Below, piece after piece: positions 26,639-33,654 of a stretch of 42,607 nt of DNA; position 1 is the stretch's first letter; the number at the start of each line of letters is the position of its first letter. Both the position numbers and the translations under genes were made by a program. The stretch comes from Bacillaceae bacterium S4-13-56. Its GTDB lineage: Bacteria; Bacillota; Bacilli; Bacillales; JAWJLM01. The notes under the pieces were generated by a model that saw only the letters and a list, made by a program, of their open reading frames with translations, did no database searches and had not been told where the DNA came from. The stretch lies in contig JAWJLM010000037.1 in NCBI GenBank assembly GCA_040191315.1, positions 1-42,607 on the forward strand, written 5' to 3'.

Positions 26639-26651
26639 CTCTTAAAAAAAA

Positions 26652-27074
26652 CTATTTTTTTACTAGAACTGAATGGGCAACCTTAATGCAAAGATCCATG
26701 ATGACTGTTTTGTTTTCTTTCTTTAGTATGTCATAAGCCTCTTCATTGTAAAGTCCTTGCTGAGCCCAAAATACCCCTGCATTTGTTTGAACAGCCTCTT
26801 CTGCAACTTCAGGTAATAGTTCTGATCTTCTAAAAACATCAATGATATCAATCTTAATATCATCCTCAATGTCCAACAAAGAAGGATAAGCTTTTTCTCC
26901 CAGCACTTTATCAACCGTTGGATTGATCGGAATTATTTTATAGCCCGCGTCTTGCATAACTTTTGAAACCTGATAGGATGTTCGATCAGATTTATCAGAT
27001 AATCCAACAACAGCAATAGTTTTCGCTTCTTTTAAAATTTTTCCGATCTCTTCATTAGATGGATTTGAATACAT
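26652..27074 (-). CDS. yneT: CoA-binding domain protein (YneT/YccU type)
   Basis: A 140-residue Rossmann-fold protein of the CoA_binding_2 family. The N-terminal nucleotide-binding strand is TIAVVGLSDKSDRTSY; other conserved parts are GYKIIPINPTV, DIIDVFRRSELLPEVAEEA and GVFWAQQGLYNEEA. Members of the family bind CoA, but no reaction is known for this stand-alone form. The ATG has AGGGGGACC upstream. Its place directly before parE is the same as yneT in B. subtilis, which supports the name. Confidence 0.82.
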   Translation of the reverse strand: MYSNPSNEEIGKILKEAKTIAVVGLSDKSDRTSYQVSKVMQDAGYKIIPINPTVDKVLGEKAYPSLLDIEDDIKIDIIDVFRRSELLPEVAEEAVQTNAGVFWAQQGLYNEEAYDILKKENKTVIMDLCIKVAHSVLVKK

Positions 27075-27169
27075 TCCTAGGTCCCCCTTTTATCCTTAAA
27101 CTTTCACCATATTTCTTTTGCTAATAGCTTTATTCTATAGGAAAAAGGAAATCATTGCTAACAAAAGGT

Positions 27170-28903
27170 TTACGGTTGATCAGACTTTACAAGGTTTTTA
27201 CTTTTTAATTCTGATTCTAGTGTGAGAAAAGCTTCCTCTTCAGCGAAATATTTATTCCAACTCGCAATACCTGCTAGCTCATATTTCTCGGCTAGTCGAA
27301 CTCTTTTTTTAAGAGAGTTTAGGTTTTCTATCCAGACACGATAGGTTTTGTTTCCTTCCACTACTTCTACATAGTCTTGTCCTGATGCTTGATCATAAAC
27401 TGGTTCAACTCCACGCTTCTCTATCCAATGTTTTACCTGATCCATCGTGAGAGCTTTTGATGAAACTTTTACCGATCCGTCCTCTTGTTTTTCCTCCGTC
27501 CATAACCGAGTATAAAACGGAATTCCTAATAATACCTTTTTGGAAGGGATAACTTCTAAGGTGCGTATTAAGTGTTTCTCAACCCATGGAAGACTTGAAA
27601 CACTCCCTGCGACAGACGAACCTCCTGGTTGCTCATCATAGGCCATCACCATGAAGTAATCGACTATCCCCGCTAATTCTTCTCTCTCATAAAATTTTGA
27701 CCACATTGGGCTATTTGAAATAAAAGTGATGTCCATCGATATGGTCAAGCCCGCTTCATGTGCAAGAGGTGTAAGCTCCCTCATGAATTGAGTTAAAAAG
27801 GGGCCATCTTCTTCATAAACATTCTCAAAATCGACATTAAGACCTTGTATTCCATAGATCTCAGCATAAGCTAACAGTTGCTGAATCATCTTTTTTCGTC
27901 GATCAAATGAGGATAATACATCGTGTGTTTTATCAGGGTCGAAGTCATTAGAAAAAAGCGCCCATACTTGATACCCCTCTTTATGGGCATCTTTTACATA
28001 GGTTTTAGATGCCATGTTTTCAATTTCTCCTGAAGAATCTTTCACATGAAACCATGTTGGAGAGATAACATTCACGCCTGCCATTGTAGTTACATCAGAA
28101 GGGTTATTATTTGCTTGATAAATAGCGTCCCATGTCACATTTATGGGTCCAGTAATAGATGGGATATAGCTTTTTTGGTCTTGATTGATAATGATCGTTT
28201 TTGTTTCATACTGTGATAGAAGATCGTTTGGAAGAAATCCTGCGTATCCATCCTCTGATCGGGCTTTGCTGAATTTTTCCCCCGATTCCTCCAATATCAG
28301 TTTTTCTTCTGGTTTAACTTCATGAACATACGAAGATCTAAAATTGGGCTCTGTTCGCATTTGGTATTCATATTCTTCCCCATTAGGTTTAACAGAAGCA
28401 AGTTTCTCTTGATCTCCATCTTTTTTTATAAAAATAGCTCCTGTTGATTCAACACGTGTAATTTCAATTGGATAGACATCTTCAAGCCAATCCGCAGCAA
28501 CATATGGATCATATGGATGTCCTTCAAAATTTTTTAAAACAGGAAATGAAAGAGAGATAGTTTCATAATTTTTTTCTATCTTTGTTTGATTTTGTGTAAG
28601 TTGGAACACATCAAATTCTGTTGTGATAATGACAGATTCAGAAGAGTTTTCCATATAAATATTCGGATCAATGTATTCTTTAATAAAGGTTATAGGTAGA
28701 AATAGTTGACCATCTGTCCATACCCCTTCATTATAAATTGAGTTATTGAAGATAAGAGTAGTTTCCGAATTAAAATATGAGGTCTTTTCTTTTGATGGAA
28801 AAGGATATAAAATATAAATGCTAAGTGTTAAAGTAATAAAGAATGCGGTAACGATAAACACAGATGCGATTTGAACCGTATTCATTGTCGTTTTTTGTCT
28901 CAT
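27170..28903 (-). CDS. Membrane-anchored GH18 glycoside hydrolase
   Basis: A 577-residue protein. A short cytoplasmic tail and one transmembrane helix (about residues 12-33) anchor it outside the cell. Residues 45-165 resemble the copper-amine-oxidase-N-like or cell-wall-binding domain often found in such enzymes; residues 180-235 look SH3-like (FRSSYVHEVKPEEKL). The C-terminal half is a GH18 TIM barrel; the catalytic motif reads GLNVDFENV, so the Asp pair is reduced but D358 and the proton donor E360 remain. Bacillus homologues (YdhD/YaaH-like) act on cortex or wall glycan. Transcribed away from plsY. Confidence 0.78.
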   Translation of the reverse strand: MRQKTTMNTVQIASVFIVTAFFITLTLSIYILYPFPSKEKTSYFNSETTLIFNNSIYNEGVWTDGQLFLPITFIKEYIDPNIYMENSSESVIITTEFDVFQLTQNQTKIEKNYETISLSFPVLKNFEGHPYDPYVAADWLEDVYPIEITRVESTGAIFIKKDGDQEKLASVKPNGEEYEYQMRTEPNFRSSYVHEVKPEEKLILEESGEKFSKARSEDGYAGFLPNDLLSQYETKTIIINQDQKSYIPSITGPINVTWDAIYQANNNPSDVTTMAGVNVISPTWFHVKDSSGEIENMASKTYVKDAHKEGYQVWALFSNDFDPDKTHDVLSSFDRRKKMIQQLLAYAEIYGIQGLNVDFENVYEEDGPFLTQFMRELTPLAHEAGLTISMDITFISNSPMWSKFYEREELAGIVDYFMVMAYDEQPGGSSVAGSVSSLPWVEKHLIRTLEVIPSKKVLLGIPFYTRLWTEEKQEDGSVKVSSKALTMDQVKHWIEKRGVEPVYDQASGQDYVEVVEGNKTYRVWIENLNSLKKRVRLAEKYELAGIASWNKYFAEEEAFLTLESELKSKNLVKSDQP

Positions 28904-29026
28904 AGTATCCCCCCAACATAATCGTATCGAAAATCTTTAAATTTGAACACAGGAAAAACCAAGAAAACTATACTTACTATCAACCTTTTGTTAAATGAAA
29001 AAACTTTGCTAGGAAGGAAGTATATT

Positions 29027-29608
29027 ATGGACTACATTATCTTCGGAATTATCGCCTACATATTAGGATCTATTCCCTTCGCCTTAGTTGTTGGAAAAAT
29101 TGGTTATAATACGGACATACGTCACCACGGCAGTGGTAATCTTGGAGGCACCAATACTTTCCGAGTTCTTGGTATTAAGGCTGGAATCATTGTTACTGCT
29201 TCTGACATATTAAAAGGAACACTTGCCACTTCTTTACCAATAATATTTAACGCATCAGCAGATCCACTAATTATTGGAATTTTCGCGGTGTTAGGTCATA
29301 CCTATCCACTCTTCGCAAAATTCCGTGGGGGAAAGGCTGTAGCAACCTCAGGTGGAGTTATCCTTGCGGTTAATCCACTACTGTTTCTTATACTAGTCCT
29401 AACCTTTCTTCTGACTCTATATCTATCAAAATTCGTCTCTTTATCTTCAATGGTTGCAGGAGTAACTGGTGTCGTTTACTCTATTTTCACTGGTGACATT
29501 GGACTTACAATCGTGATTGGACTTCTCACTATTTTTATTATCTATCGACATCGAACCAATATCAAACGTATCAAAGAAGGGACAGAACCCAAGATTAAAT
29601 GGATGTAA
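29027..29608 (+). CDS. plsY: Acyl-phosphate glycerol-3-phosphate acyltransferase
   Basis: A 193-residue membrane enzyme catalysing the first acylation of glycerol-3-phosphate in phospholipid synthesis. Three conserved motifs are seen: [14 protein letters not shown], the [15 protein letters not shown] phosphate loop and the [12 protein letters not shown] motif, with five or so membrane helices. The ATG at 29027 follows AAGGAAG; a longer in-frame extension upstream has no ribosome binding site. As in B. subtilis (yneS) it neighbours yneT-parE-parC, though here a GH18 gene is inserted. Its stop codon forms the first bases of repeat A copy 2. Confidence 0.93.
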   Translation: MDYIIFGIIAYILGSIPFALVVGKIGYNTDIRHHGSGNLGGTNTFRVLGIKAGIIVTASDILKGTLATSLPIIFNASADPLIIGIFAVLGHTYPLFAKFRGGKAVATSGGVILAVNPLLFLILVLTFLLTLYLSKFVSLSSMVAGVTGVVYSIFTGDIGLTIVIGLLTIFIIYRHRTNIKRIKEGTEPKIKWM

Positions 29609-29755
29609 GAAAAGCGCAAGCGCCCTTCGAAACAAGAAAAGCACTTGTTTCTGCGAAGTAGCTCTATGTAGCTTTCCTTTGTGCGATTACTCGGGGCAAA
29701 AACTTCGAAGATTATTCGATGAAGCTTTTCGCTGGAGCTAGACAATTTTATACTT
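29606..29755 (+). repeat. Dispersed intergenic repeat A, copy 2 (short form)
   Basis: It begins TAAGAAAAGCGCAAGC, where TAA is the plsY stop codon, and its core (29652-29755) matches copy 1 (11031-11136) almost base for base. The variable left part forms a hairpin, AAACAAG paired with CTTGTTT. Confidence 0.85.
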
Positions 29756-29767
29756 ATCTTTTAAAAA

Positions 29768-29805
29768 AAGTAACCCCCAAAAGTTTTAACTTTCGGGGGT
29801 TACTT
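29768..29805 (-). terminator. Strong terminator behind the small Cys-rich gene
   Basis: An 11-bp stem (29768-29778 with 29795-29805) continues, after one mismatch, into AAAGTT/AACTTT. On the minus strand it is followed by TTTTTTTAA. It may also limit plus-strand read-through from plsY. Confidence 0.85.
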
Positions 29806-29816
29806 AATGTATGATA

Positions 29817-30056
29817 TTAATATCCATAATCCCAATCAATTTCGTCTTCTTTATATCCAATAGGCAGCACATATCCTAAGTCAACTACTCTCTTCTCATC
29901 CACTGAGCAATTGCAATGTTCACAACCACATTGATTTTTGATTTCCTCGTAAGTTTGCCGATCCAAGTTCTCTAATATTAAAATTGATGATTTCTCACGC
30001 GTTAACACAGCTGTGCCCTTCACGATAGTCACCTTCCATTCTGTATTTTTCTTCAC
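29817..30056 (-). CDS. Small Cys-rich acidic hypothetical protein (CGCEHCNC motif)
   Basis: A 79-residue, probably cytoplasmic protein. The first half predicts beta-strands (WKVTIVKGTAVLTREKSSILILENL). The middle holds the cysteine cluster CGCEHCNC, able to bind zinc or an iron-sulfur cluster. The tail is acidic and aromatic (YKEDEIDWDYGY). Start is GTG with no good ribosome binding site, yet the gene is followed by a strong terminator. An Fnr-like palindrome lies about 49 bases upstream. I do not recognise the family. It is transcribed divergently from the capA-like gene and occupies the place where B. subtilis has yneR between yneQ and plsY. Confidence 0.55.
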   Translation of the reverse strand: MKKNTEWKVTIVKGTAVLTREKSSILILENLDRQTYEEIKNQCGCEHCNCSVDEKRVVDLGYVLPIGYKEDEIDWDYGY

Positions 30057-30097
30057 AAACTTATTGTAAGAGATTTTCGATTCGATTGCTACATTAA

Positions 30098-30113
30098 TGT
30101 GATAACATTCACA
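30098..30113. promoter_or_regulatory. Fnr/CRP-type palindrome between the Cys-rich gene and capA-like gene
   Basis: TGTGATAACATTCACA is a perfect match to TGTGA-N6-TCACA. It is centred about 49 bases from the GTG start of the minus-strand gene and about 140 from the plus-strand gene. No well-placed -10 box at the class II distance was found, so its target is unclear. Confidence 0.45.
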
Positions 30114-30184
30114 AAATATTCAAATACTCAGTATCCCTCATAATAAAATACTTTTTAAGAAAAACTGTAAATAAAAGTTTTATC

Positions 30185-30213
30185 TTTAGAAACGTTTTTG
30201 CATGTCCTATAAT
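30185..30213 (+). promoter_or_regulatory. Promoter of the capA-like gene
   Basis: TTTAGA (30185-30190), a 17-base spacer and a perfect TATAAT (30208-30213), 33 bases before the start codon. Confidence 0.55.
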
Positions 30214-30245
30214 AGGATTATCATGTTTTTGAAATGGGTGGCAAT

Positions 30246-31427
30246 ATGAAAAAGAAAAATGGTATGTTTTTTAGCCTTTCTATAGCTTTCATCTTAATTA
30301 TCAGCACCTTAATTGTTTATCAGTTTACCCAAAAAAGCACAGAAAAAGAAATAAAACCTGTTAGTTCCCATGCATTAAAAACGAGGGAAGAGCAAACGGC
30401 TAAGTCTTTTGAAACTGCAGTCACACTAAGAGCTATTGGTGACATACTTATACATAGCCCTTTATATAGAGATGCATGGAATGGAGAAGACTATGATTTT
30501 CGTACTATGTTAGAGTTTGTCAAACCGCTTTTACTTTCAGCAGACATTACATTTGCGAATCAGGAAACGATTCTCGGTGGAGTAGAAATGGGGCTCTCAT
30601 CCTATCCTCAATTCAATTCCCCAGTTGAAGTAGGTGAAGCCTTCTTTGATGCTGGTGTAGATATTGTTTCGAATGCAAACAACCATTCGCTTGATCTTTA
30701 TGAAAAAGGCGTATTAAATAGTACGAAGAACTTGTCTGAAATTGGACTAGAATACGTGGGCAGTTTTAATAGCTTTGAAGACCAAGCAACTTCTCGAATT
30801 TTAAAAAGAAATGGAATGGACATCGGATTTTTAGCTTATACCTATGGTACGAATGGGATTGTTCGTCCTCCAGATAAACCTTATCTAGTGAACTATATAA
30901 ATGAAGAAGAAATAATCCGTGCTGTTCAGGAACTAAAGAAAAAAACTGACTTTATTATCGTTAGCCTTCATTTTGGGAATGAATATCAACCATTACCATC
31001 AAGTATGCAAAAAGAGTTAGCGACCTCTGTTATCAATCAAGGCGCGGATATTATACTTGGCCATCATCCACATGTTCTTCAACCAGCAGAGTGGATCACA
31101 CGTGCAGACGGTTCAAGAGGATTCGTCATTTATTCACTTGGCAATTTCATATCTGGACAAACAACTTTAGATCGACGTATAGGTGGAATTATGGAGCTTA
31201 CCTTGACTCATAAGGTTGGACCTATTGGAACTGAAAATTCAATAGGTTCCCCAGTGTTTACTCCTACTTACGTTTATCATTCCAATTATAGAAACTATAG
31301 AATTGTGTCCCTGTATGGGGCTTCAAAATATGGATTACCTAATAGCAATAGTGTTTTTGAAAATACGAAAGCACATATGACTCAATGGGTTCCTGACATG
31401 AGGATTCGTAAATATTTTACTGAATAG
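30246..31427 (+). CDS. CapA/PgsA-family poly-gamma-glutamate-synthesis-like protein
   Basis: A 393-residue extracytoplasmic protein anchored by one N-terminal helix (about residues 6-26). The CapA domain (calcineurin-like phosphoesterase fold, PF09587) runs from about 60 to 330 with the metal-site motifs AIGDILIH, FANQETIL, SNANNHSLD, LHFGNEYQ and GHHPHVLQP, all intact. In capsule operons this protein works with CapB and CapC, which are absent here, so a stand-alone hydrolase or envelope role is as likely as polyglutamate synthesis. The start at 30246 follows GGGTGG; the ATG four codons earlier has no ribosome binding site. Confidence 0.82.
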   Translation: MKKKNGMFFSLSIAFILIISTLIVYQFTQKSTEKEIKPVSSHALKTREEQTAKSFETAVTLRAIGDILIHSPLYRDAWNGEDYDFRTMLEFVKPLLLSADITFANQETILGGVEMGLSSYPQFNSPVEVGEAFFDAGVDIVSNANNHSLDLYEKGVLNSTKNLSEIGLEYVGSFNSFEDQATSRILKRNGMDIGFLAYTYGTNGIVRPPDKPYLVNYINEEEIIRAVQELKKKTDFIIVSLHFGNEYQPLPSSMQKELATSVINQGADIILGHHPHVLQPAEWITRADGSRGFVIYSLGNFISGQTTLDRRIGGIMELTLTHKVGPIGTENSIGSPVFTPTYVYHSNYRNYRIVSLYGASKYGLPNSNSVFENTKAHMTQWVPDMRIRKYFTE

Positions 31428-31519
31428 TTTCTCCTCATCCTAAGTTGTTTAATTGGATTTATTCTAAATAAATCATGTATACTCAAAGCACATATTGTTG
31501 GTTTGAAAGGAGTAGCTTC

Positions 31520-32455
31520 ATGAATAAAGTTTCTATTTCTAAAAATAAAAATAAAGATCTACCTTCTAAGGAAGAGCGTCATAAATTATTTGGATCTGTT
31601 GAGCCAGGACCAAGAACAAAGCCTGTCACTAAAGAACAAATGGTGGATTTACAAAATACCAAGAAAGATTTTTTGTTTGACCTTGATGTGGTGGGTATTG
31701 CTAATGTAAAGCATCCTATACGCATCTACAGCGAACTCGCACCTGAAGTTCAGACTACTATTGGAACCTTCACCTTTTCATCCACGATTGCTAAAGATAG
31801 CAAGGGCACTAATATGAGTCGGTTCACAGAACAGTTAGATCAGTATCATCAAGAAGGCTTTGCATTAGACTTAAGTACTTTAAAAAAATTCACCAAGGAA
31901 CTTGCTGATCGATTAAAACAAAACGATTCCTTTGTTGAAGTAAGTTTCCCATGGTTTTTTGAAAGAAAAGGTCCATCATCCCAAATCGGTGGTCTCAACC
32001 ATGCAGAAGCAACGATAAAAGTAAACTATGATAAAAAAACTGGATATGACATTCAAGCAGGTTTACGTGCAACCATAACTACTCTATGTCCATGCTCTAA
32101 GGAGATTAGTGAATATAGCGCACATAATCAAAGAGGACAGGTTTCTATAGAAGTCGTGCTTGATGATGATTTTGATGATACGCAAAAAGATTGGAAAGCA
32201 GCTCTATTACATGCCGCTGAGTCTAATGCAAGTGCCGTTTTACATCCTGTGCTTAAACGCCCTGATGAAAAATACGTTACTGAACATGCATATGAAAATC
32301 CAAGATTTGTAGAAGATGTGGTCAGGTTAGTGGCTGCTGACTTATACGAAATGCCTTTTATTGAGAAATTTACCGTTCGCTGTCAAAATGAAGAATCGAT
32401 TCACCTGCATGATGCTATTGCTCAGTTGACTTATGATAAACGATATGAAGAATAG
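31520..32455 (+). CDS. folE2: GTP cyclohydrolase FolE2 (type IB)
   Basis: A 311-residue enzyme converting GTP to dihydroneopterin triphosphate for folate and queuosine synthesis. It is the FolE2 type (PF02649), recognised by LFGSVEPGPRTKPVTKEQ near the N-terminus, the ITTLCPCSKEIS metal/active-site segment, the GGLNHAEA block and the C-terminal DLYEMPFIEKFTVRCQNEES. FolE2 tolerates metals other than zinc and in B. subtilis is Zur-regulated. I see no Zur-box palindrome upstream, only a TATACT -10 candidate. The start at 31520 follows GAAAGGAG. yidD starts 13 bases downstream. Confidence 0.92.
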   Translation: MNKVSISKNKNKDLPSKEERHKLFGSVEPGPRTKPVTKEQMVDLQNTKKDFLFDLDVVGIANVKHPIRIYSELAPEVQTTIGTFTFSSTIAKDSKGTNMSRFTEQLDQYHQEGFALDLSTLKKFTKELADRLKQNDSFVEVSFPWFFERKGPSSQIGGLNHAEATIKVNYDKKTGYDIQAGLRATITTLCPCSKEISEYSAHNQRGQVSIEVVLDDDFDDTQKDWKAALLHAAESNASAVLHPVLKRPDEKYVTEHAYENPRFVEDVVRLVAADLYEMPFIEKFTVRCQNEESIHLHDAIAQLTYDKRYEE

Positions 32456-32468
32456 ATGATGAAATGAG

Positions 32469-32735
32469 ATGGTTAATGTGATCAAATATCTATTACTTGC
32501 TGTTATAAAAGGATATCGGAAATTTATATCACCGTTGACACCACCATCTTGTAGATTTTATCCGACCTGCTCACAATACGGTTTGGAAGCCATTCAACGT
32601 TTCGGTGCCTTTAAGGGTGGATATTTAACCATAAAAAGAATTTTAAAATGTCATCCCTTTCATCCTGGAGGAGTTGATTTGGTTCCTGAAAAAAGTACAA
32701 AACAACGATCCTCAAAGACTACACAAGAGAGATAA
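32469..32735 (+). CDS. yidD: Membrane protein insertion efficiency factor YidD
   Basis: An 88-residue peripheral membrane protein that assists YidC-dependent insertion. It has the invariant [27 protein letters not shown] motif and the KCHPFHPGG signature. Start may be ATG 32469 or GTG 32478; neither has a strong ribosome binding site, and coupling to folE2 (13-base gap) is likely. The stop codon is contained in the left end of repeat B copy 2. Confidence 0.92.
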   Translation: MVNVIKYLLLAVIKGYRKFISPLTPPSCRFYPTCSQYGLEAIQRFGAFKGGYLTIKRILKCHPFHPGGVDLVPEKSTKQRSSKTTQER

Positions 32736-32852
32736 AGTGAAATTTCAATCAGTGTGGGGATTACTCTCATGAAAATAAAACATTAAATTTTTTATCCTTG
32801 TTGGTGAAGCTTGCTTCATGGTTGGTTGGCTACCCGTTCATGCGGGATAAAA
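32732..32852 (+). repeat. Dispersed intergenic repeat B, copy 2 (core inverted)
   Basis: The ends 32732-32754 and 32836-32852 match 3232-3254 and 3452-3468 in direct orientation, while the core 32764-32836 matches 3322-3390 as the reverse complement with roughly 85 percent identity by eye. CCCG-TTCATG-CGGG forms a small hairpin at the right end. The left end includes the yidD stop codon. Confidence 0.8.
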
Positions 32853-32855
32853 TAG

Positions 32856-32893
32856 AAAAATCCCGGACAAAAGAAATCCTGCCCGGGATTTTT
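32856..32893. terminator. Bidirectional terminator between yidD and yneQ
   Basis: AAAAATCCCGG (32856-32866) pairs perfectly with CCGGGATTTTT (32883-32893); T-rich tracts follow on both strands. It ends two convergent units. Confidence 0.88.
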
Positions 32894-32922
32894 TGTTTCA
32901 TGTATTTTTTGATAACCCTTTA

Positions 32923-33225
32923 CTAGCCTAATCTAAAACGTTTGATTTGCTCTGTTTTGCCTTCTGCTCTTAAAATCTTTAACTGCCAATCTCCAAATAA
33001 ATCATAATGAGGAAATTCGGGATGTCGGTCTATCATATACGACTTTAACCCATATTTCTTCCCCCATTTTTCTAATTCCTCGATAGATCTTGCCCCTACC
33101 TTTGTTACAGTATTGCAATCAGGAAAACGGTCATCTATCCAATAGTGAGTTAAAAAGGCAATTTCCCCATTAACAATCGATTCCTTCCACTGTTGTAGTT
33201 CCTTTCTGTTCACTCCAAATGCCAT
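32923..33225 (-). CDS. yneQ: YneQ-like conserved hypothetical protein
   Basis: A 100-residue cytoplasmic protein. The N-terminal MAFGVNRKELQQWK, FLTHYWIDDRFPDCNTVTK and the EKWGKKYGL and DLFGDWQ segments look like B. subtilis YneQ, and the position directly after the yneP thioesterase gene agrees. No function is known. The ribosome binding site AAGGAGTC overlaps the stop codon of yneP, three bases separate the genes, and the operon ends at the terminator downstream. Confidence 0.7.
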   Translation of the reverse strand: MAFGVNRKELQQWKESIVNGEIAFLTHYWIDDRFPDCNTVTKVGARSIEELEKWGKKYGLKSYMIDRHPEFPHYDLFGDWQLKILRAEGKTEQIKRFRLG

Positions 33226-33228
33226 GTT

Positions 33229-33654
33229 TTATGACTCCTTTATTTGCGCTTCCTCATAAGCTTGGTGCCAATCAGGGAACCTTTTTTTGATTGAAATAGG
33301 TCGAAACGATTTTTGTTCAACACAAACATGTTCTGTTTTTCCCTGAACAGAAAGCTCCCCTTTTTCGTTAAATATTTCATAGGAATAAATTACTCGTACT
33401 CCAGTGTAGGAAGAAATGGAAGTTCTTATGGTAGCCGTTTCTCCATATCTTACCGGTGTTTTAAAGGCCACATCTGCGTGTACAACAGGTGATACAACCC
33501 CTTCTTTTTCCATGTCGGCATATCTAAACCCCAATTGTTCAATTAAAGCTGTTCTTCCAATTTCAAACCAAACCAAATAGTTTGCATGATAAACAACCTG
33601 CATTTGATCTGTTTCGGCGTATCTTACTTTAATAGTAGTCTCATTCACGACCAT
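33229..33654 (-). CDS. yneP: Acyl-CoA thioesterase, YbgC/FadM hot-dog family
   Basis: A 141-residue 4HBT hot-dog thioesterase. The YAETDQMQVVYHANYLVWFE motif includes the catalytic Asp; the core RTALIEQLGFRY and DVAFKTPVRYGETATI follow the family pattern. It probably hydrolyses acyl-CoA; the physiological substrate is unknown. Its ATG lies 14 bases inside the end of the AAA+ gene, so the two are translationally coupled. B. subtilis has the same thioesterase-yneQ pair downstream of tlp. Confidence 0.82.
   Translation of the reverse strand: MVVNETTIKVRYAETDQMQVVYHANYLVWFEIGRTALIEQLGFRYADMEKEGVVSPVVHADVAFKTPVRYGETATIRTSISSYTGVRVIYSYEIFNEKGELSVQGKTEHVCVEQKSFRPISIKKRFPDWHQAYEEAQIKES

Noticed and set aside
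29542..29745. Minus-strand frame overlapping the end of plsY
   Set aside because: Created by repeat A and by the complement of plsY; no ribosome binding site.
31428..31519. Zur box before folE2
   Set aside because: No palindrome resembling TCGTAAT-N-ATTACGA is present, although B. subtilis folE2 is Zur-controlled.
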